Below are positions 1 to 7,430 of a stretch of 64,000 nucleotides of DNA, in pieces. Location: the NCBI GenBank assembly GCA_014804785.1, contig JAAUZD010000022.1:34947-98946 (forward strand), read 5' to 3'. A model generated the notes under the pieces. The model saw nothing but the letters and a program-made list of their open reading frames with translations, was not told the DNA's origin and ran no database searches. The first letter of the stretch is position 1. Each line of letters opens with the position of its first letter. This DNA is from Lachnospiraceae bacterium. GTDB lineage: Bacteria; Bacillota; Clostridia; Lachnospirales; Lachnospiraceae. The translations under genes and the position numbers were made by a program.

Positions 1-12
1 AATATTTTTCTA

Positions 13-41
13 TTGACAAAATGCTATGCTGAAAGTATACT
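13..41 (+). promoter_or_regulatory. Sigma-A promoter of the Fur-like gene
   Basis: TTGACA at 13-18 and TATACT at 36-41 are separated by exactly 17 bases, close to the vegetative consensus. Transcription would start near base 48, directly before the palindromes at 51-117, and give a 5' leader of roughly 160 bases ahead of the regulator gene. Confidence 0.75.
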
Positions 42-50
42 GAAAAATAG

Positions 51-117
51 GTTAGCGGCTACTAACTAATGTGATGGTAGCCGCATTTATTAGAAAAGCG
101 GGTTAGCTTATACTAAC
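51..117. promoter_or_regulatory. Two GTTAG-N6-CTAAC palindromes, likely operators
   Basis: GTTAG-N6-CTAAC occurs at 51-66 and again at 102-117, with centres 51 bp apart. The first begins within a few bases of the predicted transcription start. Overlapping it, GCGGCTAC (55-62) and GTAGCCGC (77-84) form an 8-bp inverted repeat followed by ATTTATT, so a small leader hairpin is also possible. The second copy contains its own TATACT. By position these are probably sites for the adjacent Fur-like regulator. That assignment is inference; the sequence does not match the classical Fur box. Confidence 0.5.
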
Positions 118-211
118 TATGCATATGACAGTGGTCTGAAGGGATTTTATGATCTGCGCCGGAGCTGAAATTAAACGATGTCAGGAATCTGAAACGGAGG
201 TAAATATATAT

Positions 212-727
212 ATGGAAGCAGAAAAGTGTGTGATGGAAGAATATGATGAAAATAATGCATGTGATTTCGAAAGCTGTCAATGGACCCATATGCAGAAAGA
301 AATGATTATTCAGAAATTAAAGGATAGGGGAGGAAGAGTGACCAGACAGCGCCTGATGCTTTTGGACATTATTTTGGAAGATGAGTGCTCCTGCTGTAAA
401 GAGATTTATTACAGGGCGGCGCACCGGGATGAAAAAATCGGTCTGGCTACCGTTTACCGGATGGTCAATACCTTGGAGGAAATTGGGGCAATTAGCAGAA
501 AAAATATGTATAAGGTAGTCTGCGGCGAAGAATGCGGAACGGCAGATACATACACAGTAGAGTTCAATGATGGAACTGCCGCTCGGTTATCCGCAGAGAC
601 CTGGTATCAAATTGTCCGTACCGGACTAAAAGAGTGCGGTTATATGCAGAATAAAGAACTGCGCAGAGTGAGAGCGAGGGCTTGTGAGTGTTCTGATTGC
701 TGCGGTGCGGCATCTGACCGTGAATGA
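212..727 (+). CDS. Fur-family transcriptional regulator, divergent C-terminus
   Basis: The product is a Fur-type DNA-binding protein of 171 residues. The winged-helix region spans about residues 30-97. It includes GGRVTRQRLMLLDIIL and the recognition segment GLATVYRMVNTLEEIGAI (77-94), both typical of Fur, Zur and PerR. The C-terminal half is unusual: the histidine-rich metal and dimerisation motif of classical Fur is absent, and the tail is cysteine-rich instead (ACECSDCC, residues 158-164). Two more cysteines lie near the N-terminus. The start at 212 follows GGAGG at 196-200 with 11 bases between. An in-frame ATG at 149 has a weaker site and would add 21 residues. The neighbouring genes concern metal transport, so metal or redox sensing through cysteines is likely but not shown. 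Confidence 0.8.
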   Translation: MEAEKCVMEEYDENNACDFESCQWTHMQKEMIIQKLKDRGGRVTRQRLMLLDIILEDECSCCKEIYYRAAHRDEKIGLATVYRMVNTLEEIGAISRKNMYKVVCGEECGTADTYTVEFNDGTAARLSAETWYQIVRTGLKECGYMQNKELRRVRARACECSDCCGAASDRE

Positions 728-783
728 GTCTGCAATAGCAAATAAAACTTTGTTGATAAAATTTCTCAATAACTAAAAACGAA

Positions 784-812
784 TAGAAATCAGCATATGG
801 GAAAGGTATAAT
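784..812 (+). promoter_or_regulatory. Promoter of the small membrane protein genes
   Basis: TAGAAA (784-789) and TATAAT (807-812) are 17 bases apart. They lie 37 bases before the 26-codon gene and would drive it with the following gene up to the terminator at 1271-1299. The -35 element is weak, so an activator may be needed. Confidence 0.45.
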
Positions 813-848
813 GGAAGAACAACCATACATACGATGGAGGAATATCAT

Positions 849-929
849 ATGAAAAATCATAAATTTTGGGCATGGGCAATGATAGTCTGTCTTTTCATGG
901 CAGTCTATACCGGTTATGAGCATAAATAA
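849..929 (+). CDS. 26-residue single-span membrane microprotein
   Basis: This very short gene has GGAGG at 836-840, eight bases before its ATG, and ends in TAA at 927-929. The product starts MKNHKFWAWAMIVCLFMAVY and ends TGYEHK. It is one hydrophobic helix flanked by a basic N-terminus and a charged C-terminus, so it should be a single-pass inner-membrane peptide. The perfect ribosome site and tight position (18 bases before the next gene) argue for real translation. I recall similar short proteins in Clostridia (possibly DUF6219) but cannot verify this. Given the P-type ATPase downstream, a role as a small membrane partner of that pump is a reasonable guess. Confidence 0.7.
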   Translation: MKNHKFWAWAMIVCLFMAVYTGYEHK

Positions 930-947
930 GTCAGGAGGGTCAGGAAG

Positions 948-1253
948 ATGTTAGAGTGTTTGAAGAAGATTGACAAAAAAGCTACAGGCATTTTTGCAGC
1001 AGGCGTTTTGTTTGGAACCGCAGGAATCAAAATCTTATCCAGTAAGGATGCCAAGAAAGCATATACACACGTTACAGCAGCTGTTCTGCGTGCAAAAGAA
1101 TGTGTAATGAAGGTTGCGACTAATGTGCAGGAAAATGCAGAGGATATTTACGCAGAAGCGCAGCAGATGAACGAAGAGAGAGCGATGAAGGAAGAGGAAA
1201 TCGGCGAAAGCCAGGAAAAGGATAAGAAATCTTCCAAAGAAGAAAAAGAATAA
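948..1253 (+). CDS. Small membrane-anchored helical protein, DUF6110-like
   Basis: A 101-residue protein with AGGAGGG at 933-939, eight bases before the ATG. Residues about 13-30 (ATGIFAAGVLFGTAGIKI) form a glycine-rich helix with small-residue spacing typical of packed membrane helices. It is followed by a long amphipathic helix containing AYTHVTAAVLRAKE and NVQENAEDIYAEAQQ. The tail is a Lys/Glu-rich disordered stretch. I believe it belongs to the family called DUF6110. The layout (glycine-rich membrane helix, then an Ala/Glu-rich helix, encoded next to a P1B-type ATPase) resembles the mycobacterial PacL proteins that scaffold CtpC. The metal-binding His/Asp tail of PacL1 is missing here. 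Function is unproven. Confidence 0.8.
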   Translation: MLECLKKIDKKATGIFAAGVLFGTAGIKILSSKDAKKAYTHVTAAVLRAKECVMKVATNVQENAEDIYAEAQQMNEERAMKEEEIGESQEKDKKSSKEEKE

Positions 1254-1270
1254 ATGAAATTGTAAGAAGG

Positions 1271-1299
1271 CGCCTGTAGATACCTGCAGGTGTTTTTTT
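1271..1299 (+). terminator. Rho-independent terminator
   Basis: CGCCTGTAG (1271-1279) pairs with CTGCAGGTG (1284-1292) around an ATAC loop and is followed by seven T. It ends the microprotein/DUF6110-like transcript before the ATPase gene, so the ATPase needs read-through or its own promoter. Confidence 0.85.
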
Positions 1300-1356
1300 G
1301 CAATGTAAACGGATATGTCTAGACGATATTTTCACAAATAATTTGGAGGCTTTATT

Positions 1357-3453
1357 ATGAGATTTTCTATTATCCATGAAATAAAGGGGCGTATGCGTAT
1401 CCATGTGGTACAAAAAAGGATGACCTATGAGCAGGCGGACACATTGTACTATTATCTGAATAACCAGAAATTTGTCACATCAGTCAAAGTCAGAGAACGG
1501 ACCCAGGATATTACAATCAGCTATACAGGAAACAGAAATATCGTTATTGATGCTCTAAAAGACTTTTCTTACGAAAAAGCTGAAGTGCCGGACGTTTTTC
1601 TGCAAAATTCAGGAAGAAAACTAAATGACCAGTATTGGCAGAAACTTGTAGGTAAGATTGTATTGCGGGCAGGAAATAAGTTATTTGTGCCATATCAGAT
1701 CCGTGCGCTTATCGCTACGGTTAAATCCGTTAAATATATTTGTAAGGGAATACAGACCTTAGTGAAAGGGAAAATTGAGGTGCCTGTTCTTGATGGAACA
1801 GCAATCGGGATATCCATCCTGCGAAAGGATTATGATACAGCCAGTTCTGTTATGTTCCTTCTTGGCATAGGGGAAATATTAGAAGAGTGGACACACAAAA
1901 AATCGGTAGATGATCTTGCAAGAAGCATGTCTCTGCATATAGAGAAGGTGTGGCTGCTAAAAGACGGGCAGGAGATCCTTGTAGACACATCCAGCATCAC
2001 ACCAGAGGATTATATTGTGGTACATATGGGGAATGTGATTCCCTTTGACGGAATGGTTACGGAAGGAGAGGCGCTTGTAAATCAGGCAACGCTTACCGGC
2101 GAGGCGCTTCCAGTCCGTAAAACCATAGAAAGTTATGTGTATGCGGGAACTGTTGTGGAAGAAGGAGAGTTGACCATATGTGTGAAGGAAGTAGGAGGCT
2201 CCAGTAAATTTGATAAGATCGTTATGATGATTGAGGAATCTGAAAAGCTGAAATCTACCTTAGAAGGAAGGGCGGAACACCTTGCAGACAGACTTGTGCC
2301 CTATACGCTTCTTGGAACAGGTCTTACTTATCTTTTGACCAGAAATATTACAAAAGCCTTATCGGTTCTGATGGTAGATTTTTCTTGTGCATTAAAGCTT
2401 GCAATGCCAATTGCGGTATTGGCGGCAATCCGCGAGGCAAGCAGTCATAGCGTAACGGTGAAAGGCGGTAAATATCTGGAGGCTATGGCGGAAGCGGAGA
2501 CGATTGTGTTTGATAAGACAGGAACCTTGACAAAGGCACAGCCTACTGTAGTTGATGTGGTTTCGTTCAGCGGACAGGACATCGACGAACTACTCCGTAT
2601 AGCAGCATGTCTGGAAGAACACTTCCCCCACTCTATGGCAAAAGCGGTTGTAGATGCAGCAAAGGAAAGGGATCTGGTTCATGAAGAAATGCATTCAAAG
2701 GTAGAGTATGTGGTTGCCCATGGCATTTCCACCATGATAGAGGGAAAAAGGGCGGTCATCGGAAGCTATCATTTTGTTTTTGAAGATGAAAAATGCAGGA
2801 TTCCGGAAGGAATGAAGGAACGGTTTAATGCCCTGCCGAATGAATATTCTCATCTTTATCTTGCCATTGAAAACGAGCTGGCAGCAGTGGTATGTATTGA
2901 AGATCCGCTGCGTGAGGAGGCAGCAGAAGTGATTGATTCCCTGAAACGTGCAGGGATCAAAAAGGTGGTAATGATGACGGGAGACAGCGACCGAACAGCG
3001 AAGGTCATTGCGGCAAAGGTAGGTGTAGATGAGTATTATTCTGAAGTGCTTCCGGAGGACAAAGCGGAATTTGTAGAAAAAGAAAAAGCAAGCGGCAGAA
3101 AGGTTATTATGATAGGAGATGGGGTCAATGATTCTCCGGCACTGTCGGCGGCGGATGTGGGGATTGCCATCAGTGATGGAGCTGCAATTGCAAGAGATAT
3201 TGCAGATGTCACAATTGGTGCAGATGATTTATATGAAATTGCTACATTAAAGGCAATCAGCAATGGTTTGATGAAGCGGATACATAAAAACTACCGTGTC
3301 ATCGTTGGATTTAATTCTGGTCTGATTCTGTTAGGAATATGCGGACTGATACAACCAACAACCTCTGCCTTGCTGCACAATGTCTCCACACTGACAATCA
3401 GTTTGAAGAGTATGGAGAATCTACTTGAAAAAGTACCATTGCCTTCTGCGTGA
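1357..3453 (+). CDS. P1B-type heavy-metal ATPase without the CPx motif
   Basis: A 698-residue P-type ATPase. The phosphorylated aspartate is D386 in DKTGTLTK. The actuator loop has TGEALPVRK, the nucleotide domain has MMTGDSDRTA, and the hinge has GDGVNDSPALSAADVG. The N-terminus (about 1-75) resembles a metal-associated ferredoxin fold but has no CxxC. The transmembrane metal site that is normally CPC, SPC or TPC reads FSC at 342-344 (DFSCALKLAMP), so the proline that defines the class is absent. Hydrophobic segments and the HP-type motif (EHFPHSMA) fit a metal pump. Substrate is unknown; iron, manganese or zinc are plausible given the Fur-like gene upstream. TTGGAGGC lies 9 bases before the ATG. 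The two small membrane proteins upstream may be partners. Confidence 0.88.
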   Translation: MRFSIIHEIKGRMRIHVVQKRMTYEQADTLYYYLNNQKFVTSVKVRERTQDITISYTGNRNIVIDALKDFSYEKAEVPDVFLQNSGRKLNDQYWQKLVGKIVLRAGNKLFVPYQIRALIATVKSVKYICKGIQTLVKGKIEVPVLDGTAIGISILRKDYDTASSVMFLLGIGEILEEWTHKKSVDDLARSMSLHIEKVWLLKDGQEILVDTSSITPEDYIVVHMGNVIPFDGMVTEGEALVNQATLTGEALPVRKTIESYVYAGTVVEEGELTICVKEVGGSSKFDKIVMMIEESEKLKSTLEGRAEHLADRLVPYTLLGTGLTYLLTRNITKALSVLMVDFSCALKLAMPIAVLAAIREASSHSVTVKGGKYLEAMAEAETIVFDKTGTLTKAQPTVVDVVSFSGQDIDELLRIAACLEEHFPHSMAKAVVDAAKERDLVHEEMHSKVEYVVAHGISTMIEGKRAVIGSYHFVFEDEKCRIPEGMKERFNALPNEYSHLYLAIENELAAVVCIEDPLREEAAEVIDSLKRAGIKKVVMMTGDSDRTAKVIAAKVGVDEYYSEVLPEDKAEFVEKEKASGRKVIMIGDGVNDSPALSAADVGIAISDGAAIARDIADVTIGADDLYEIATLKAISNGLMKRIHKNYRVIVGFNSGLILLGICGLIQPTTSALLHNVSTLTISLKSMENLLEKVPLPSA

Positions 3454-3475
3454 GTTTATTTTTTTAATTCATGCT

Positions 3476-3504
3476 TTGACAAAATGGCAAATTTTATTTA
3501 TAAT
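3476..3504 (+). promoter_or_regulatory. Consensus sigma-A promoter of the MATE operon
   Basis: A perfect TTGACA (3476-3481), 17-base spacer and perfect TATAAT (3499-3504). Transcription should begin near 3511, leaving a leader of about 160 bases before the MATE gene. Such a strong promoter followed at once by a terminator-like hairpin suggests control after initiation. Confidence 0.85.
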
Positions 3505-3521
3505 TGTCTGGTCGAGTAGCG

Positions 3522-3672
3522 AAAGGCGTAAATCCAGATGATGGATTTGCGCTTTTTCGTGCGTACAAAAATATGGTTGTGGCAGCTTTCCGGAAAAGTC
3601 TCCTGAGAGATTCCGCTATGCTTTATCCCAAATGGGGGCTTTGGCAGATTTCTCAAAAGAAACGGAGGAAAA
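3522..3672 (+). promoter_or_regulatory. Structured leader with early terminator-like hairpin
   Basis: About 11 bases after the predicted start, GGCGTAAATCCA (3525-3536) pairs with TGGATTTGCGCT (3542-3553) around a five-base loop and is followed by a T-run, as in an intrinsic terminator. Further small hairpins follow: CGGAA/TTCCG with TCTC/GAGA inside (about 3591-3616), and TTTCT/AGAAA just before the ribosome site at 3664-3668. I could not match the leader to a known riboswitch class. It may be an attenuator for the exporter, or the hairpin may end a short RNA. Confidence 0.5.
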
Positions 3673-5073
3673 TTGAGTAAAGAAGCAACAGTAAATAAGA
3701 TGGGGACGGGAGCAGTCTCTAAGGTCATGTTAAGCATGGGGATACCGATTGTTTTATCAATGGTATTGCAGGCATGTTATAATATTGTGGACAGTATGTT
3801 TGTGGCAAGGATGCCTGATACGGGCGGCATCACCAATGCCGGTGAGTATGCAGTCAATGCACTGACGCTTGCCTTTCCCGTGCAGATGCTGATTGTGGCA
3901 TTTGGAATCGGTACCGGTGTAGGCGTGAATGCCCTGCTTGCAAAAAGTCTGGGACAGCGGGATGAGGAAAAAGTTGCAAAAGCGGCAGGAAATGGGATAT
4001 CTTTAGCCTTCATTATCTATGCAGCATTTTTAGTGTTTGGTCTGTTTGGCGTAAAAGCCTATATCGGAAGCCAGACGAAAGATGAGGTTATTCTCGCAAT
4101 GGGAAGTTCTTATCTTTCTATATGCTCAGTTGTTTCATTTGGCATTATTATGTTTTCGATTTATGAAAAGCTGCTGCAGTCAACAGGAAAGACCGTATAT
4201 TCCACCATTGCGCAGGTATCGGGGGCAGTTACTAATATTGTTCTTGATCCAATTATGATTTTCGGCTATTGTGGACTGCCGTCAATGGGGATTCGCGGTG
4301 CAGCTTATGCCACTGTGATTGGACAGATCGTATCCATGCTGATTGCGATGTATTTCCACTATAAGAAAAATACAGAGGTAAAATCGGGCAGGAGATACCT
4401 AAAGCTGGAAGGATCCATTGTGAAGGAAATCTATGTGATTGGGCTTCCGGCAATTATTATGCAGGCACTGATGTCATTTATGACTTATGGCATTAATATT
4501 ATTTTCGGTACGGTATCCCAGGCAGCGGTAACGGCATATGGTATTTTTTACAAGATCCAGCAGTTTATTTTCTTTGCCGGGTTTGGACTAAGGGACGCCA
4601 TTACCCCTATTGTATCCTTTAATTATGGGATGGGAGATAAGAAGCGTGTAAAGCAAGGTGTCTTTTATGGCATCCTGTATATTGAAATAATTATGCTGGT
4701 TGGATTGATAGGATTGGAATTGTTTGCAAATCCCCTGATTGGGTTATTTGCCATGTCTAAGGAAACAGAAGCGTTATGTGTCATGGCGACTAAGATTATT
4801 GCAGTTGGCTTTTTGTTTGCCGGAGGTAACATTGCAATACAGGGAGTGTTTCAGGCATTGGGCTGCGGTATGGATTCCCTGATTGTTTCATTGCTTCGGC
4901 TGTGTATTGTTGTGCTGCCATTGGCATGGCTGTTTGCGAAGCTGGAAAATGCAGCTTTTATGATATGGTGGTCATTTCCGATTGCAGAATTCGTGGCTCT
5001 CGCAGCGGCAGTTTTGTTCATGCTGCGGGCAAACAAAAGAATCATAAAACCGATGAAAGGAAGGGAATCATAA
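3673..5073 (+). CDS. MATE family multidrug exporter
   Basis: A 466-residue integral membrane protein with roughly twelve hydrophobic segments in two similar halves, typical of MATE antiporters that expel drugs or metabolites using Na+ or H+. Recognisable MATE features are PIVLSMVLQACYNIVDSMFV near the N-terminus, a symmetrical segment at mid-protein (GLPAIIMQALMSFMTYGINI) and TPIVSFNYGMGDKKRVKQG. The start is TTG at 3673, four bases after GGAGG; an ATG at 3700 is the alternative. The stop overlaps the next start (TAATG), so the two are translationally coupled. The long structured leader may regulate it. Confidence 0.88.
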   Translation: MSKEATVNKMGTGAVSKVMLSMGIPIVLSMVLQACYNIVDSMFVARMPDTGGITNAGEYAVNALTLAFPVQMLIVAFGIGTGVGVNALLAKSLGQRDEEKVAKAAGNGISLAFIIYAAFLVFGLFGVKAYIGSQTKDEVILAMGSSYLSICSVVSFGIIMFSIYEKLLQSTGKTVYSTIAQVSGAVTNIVLDPIMIFGYCGLPSMGIRGAAYATVIGQIVSMLIAMYFHYKKNTEVKSGRRYLKLEGSIVKEIYVIGLPAIIMQALMSFMTYGINIIFGTVSQAAVTAYGIFYKIQQFIFFAGFGLRDAITPIVSFNYGMGDKKRVKQGVFYGILYIEIIMLVGLIGLELFANPLIGLFAMSKETEALCVMATKIIAVGFLFAGGNIAIQGVFQALGCGMDSLIVSLLRLCIVVLPLAWLFAKLENAAFMIWWSFPIAEFVALAAAVLFMLRANKRIIKPMKGRES

Positions 5074-5660
5074 TGAAAAAGGTAATTACAATCAGCCGTG
5101 AATTCGGCAGCGGCGGAAGAACGATTGGCAAGGAAGTAGCCGAGAAACTGGGGTATGCATTTTATGATAAGGATCTGATTGAGAAGATTGCGGAGGAATC
5201 AGGGCTTTCAAAAGAGTATATTGAAGAGCATGGAGAAAGTTCGCCGGGCAGGAATTATTTTGGATATGCATTTGTGGGAAGAGATGCATCCGGCAATTCT
5301 GTAGGGGATTATCTTTGGAGAGTGCAGAGGAATATTATTGAGGAACTTGCAGAAAAAGGAAATTGTGTGATTGTAGGACGATGTGCCGATTATATTCTCC
5401 GGAAAAGGACGGATTGTCTGCATGTATTTATTCATGCAGATATGGAGAAGAAAAAGGAAAGAATCGTAAATCTTTATGGAGAGACAAGTGCATCACCGGA
5501 GAAAAGGCTTCGTGAAAAAAATAAGACAAGAGCTATGAACTATAAGTATTATACGGACAGGACATGGGGCATGGCAGAAAATTACCATTTGTCACTGGAT
5601 AGCAGTGTACTAGGGGAGAAAAAATGTGTGGAGCTGATCACTGGACTGGCAAAAGAATGA
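5073..5660 (+). CDS. Cytidylate kinase-like P-loop protein
   Basis: A 195-residue protein with the N-terminal nucleotide-binding loop ISREFGSGGRTIGKEVAEKL, characteristic of the cytidylate kinase-like family (not the canonical Cmk, which has GPxGSGKST). Other family marks are YDKDLIEKIAEESGL and NCVIVGRCADYIL. It probably phosphorylates a small molecule or nucleotide, but no substrate can be named. The ATG shares a base with the stop of the MATE gene, and an ABC exporter pair follows 40 bases later. This suggests one export or detoxification operon. Confidence 0.85.
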   Translation: MKKVITISREFGSGGRTIGKEVAEKLGYAFYDKDLIEKIAEESGLSKEYIEEHGESSPGRNYFGYAFVGRDASGNSVGDYLWRVQRNIIEELAEKGNCVIVGRCADYILRKRTDCLHVFIHADMEKKKERIVNLYGETSASPEKRLREKNKTRAMNYKYYTDRTWGMAENYHLSLDSSVLGEKKCVELITGLAKE

Positions 5661-5700
5661 CAGGGCAGCATTATCAAAGCGGGGAGAGAGAACGATAGTT

Positions 5701-7428
5701 ATGTGGAAATATATCAGAAAATATTTAGGGTTTGCTATTCTTGCAGCATTGTTTATGATAGGTGATGTTATGATGGATCTGATCCAGCCAGGGCTGATGC
5801 AGCAGATTGTAGATAACGGAGTACTTGGATTAGAAAATGGCGGCATCGGAGATTTGAATCTGGTCTGGCGTTTAGGAATCCAGATGATCTTGCTTGTTCT
5901 ATTCGGCGGTTTTTGCGGATCGATGAACAATGTATTTGTACATATGTCAGGACAAAATATTGGAAATGAGATGCGCAAGGACTGCTTCCGCAATATCATG
6001 ACATTTTCCTTCCCACAGATGGACAGATTTAGTACGGGTTCTCTTGTGACAAGGGTGACCAATGATATTACACAGGTGCAGAATTTCATATCCCTGTTCG
6101 TGCGGGGCATGATTCGTACCTCTTTTTTGACTTTTGGAAGCATGTATTTTATGTTCCGCCTGAACAAGACCTTTGGGAGTATAGTGTTGTGTGCTTTTCC
6201 ATTTATTGCAGGATGTATAGTGCTGTGCCTGTGGAAAGCAAATCCATTTTTTTCAAGATTACAGGCACAGCTTGATGCCATCAATGGTATTATGCAGGAG
6301 GATATCTCTGGTATCCGTATCATCAAAGCCTGCGTACGCGAGATTTATGAAAAGCTGCGTTTTGGAAAAGCAAATGATGAATTGATCAAAACACAGCTTA
6401 AAGTGCTTACTATTTTTGCCTTTATGAATCCAATTGTCAATGCATTAATGTATTTGACAGTGGCGGTAATTCTGCTTGCGGGTTCTTTTGAGGTGGGAAG
6501 CGGTGCGACGACTCCTGGTGCTGTGATGGCGGCAATCACTTATGCAACACAGCTTCTCAATGGGGTTTTGATGCTTGTGATGCTGTTTCAGAGTATTTCA
6601 AGAGGATACGCTTCATGGAAACGAGTGAAAGAAGTGCTGTACAGCGAACCGGAGCTTAAGGATGGATCTTTTGATAAAGATACAGACTGCCATGGAATGA
6701 TTGAATTTAGGGATGTTTCCTTTTCCTATCCCGGTTCAGGGCAATTTGTCTTTGAACATATTAATCTGAAGATACAACCAGGTGAGACGATTGCCATTAT
6801 GGGGGCAACGGGATGTGGAAAAAGTTCCCTTGTCAATCTGATTCCCCGTTTTTATGATGCGACTTCTGGTACAGTTCTGGTTAATGGAGTGGATGTGAAA
6901 GAATACAGGCAGAAGTTCCTGAGGGAGAAAATTGCCATTGTGCTGCAAAAAAGTGAGTTATTCAGTGCAACAATCGGGGAAAACATTGCATGGGGAAAGC
7001 TGGATGCCGAAGAGGATGAAATCAGAGCTGCGGCGGTGGCTGCGCAGGCGCATGAGTTTATATCTTCCATGACCGGAGAATATGATTCGCCTGTCGCAGA
7101 GCGTGGCATGAGTTTGTCTGGTGGGCAGAAGCAGAGGATTTCAATTGCAAGAGCAGTCATAAAATCCGCAGAAATATTGATTTTCGATGATTCCACTAGT
7201 GCGTTAGATTTGAAAACAGAGGCGGATCTGTATGAGGCGCTGCAAAAATTTCATCCGGAAAGTACAAAAATTATCGTAGCACAGCGTATCGCATCGGTAC
7301 GCAGGGCAGACCGGATCGTCGTTATGGATCATGGAAAGATAGCTGCTGTTGGGACACATGAAGAACTTTGGAAAACCTGTGCAATTTATCAGGATATCTA
7401 CCATTCCCAAATCGGAGAGGAGGGGTGA
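5701..7428 (+). CDS. ABC exporter half-transporter, degenerate catalytic site
   Basis: A 575-residue fusion of a six-helix membrane domain (about 1-320) and a nucleotide-binding domain. The Walker A motif is GATGCGKSS (368-376) and the signature is LSGGQKQR (from 472). The Walker B segment reads ILIFDDSTSALD: D497 stands where the catalytic glutamate should be. That substitution is typical of the impaired subunit of heterodimeric exporters such as BmrC/BmrD or TM287/288. The partner gene follows after two bases. Together they likely expel drugs or lipids; substrate unknown. Confidence 0.9.
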   Translation: MWKYIRKYLGFAILAALFMIGDVMMDLIQPGLMQQIVDNGVLGLENGGIGDLNLVWRLGIQMILLVLFGGFCGSMNNVFVHMSGQNIGNEMRKDCFRNIMTFSFPQMDRFSTGSLVTRVTNDITQVQNFISLFVRGMIRTSFLTFGSMYFMFRLNKTFGSIVLCAFPFIAGCIVLCLWKANPFFSRLQAQLDAINGIMQEDISGIRIIKACVREIYEKLRFGKANDELIKTQLKVLTIFAFMNPIVNALMYLTVAVILLAGSFEVGSGATTPGAVMAAITYATQLLNGVLMLVMLFQSISRGYASWKRVKEVLYSEPELKDGSFDKDTDCHGMIEFRDVSFSYPGSGQFVFEHINLKIQPGETIAIMGATGCGKSSLVNLIPRFYDATSGTVLVNGVDVKEYRQKFLREKIAIVLQKSELFSATIGENIAWGKLDAEEDEIRAAAVAAQAHEFISSMTGEYDSPVAERGMSLSGGQKQRISIARAVIKSAEILIFDDSTSALDLKTEADLYEALQKFHPESTKIIVAQRIASVRRADRIVVMDHGKIAAVGTHEELWKTCAIYQDIYHSQIGEEG

Positions 7429-7430
7429 TT

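Noticed and set aside
3590..3616. CTGAGA-type segment in the MATE leader as a thiamine riboswitch
   Set aside because: The other conserved parts of the THI box are missing; only a short match by chance.
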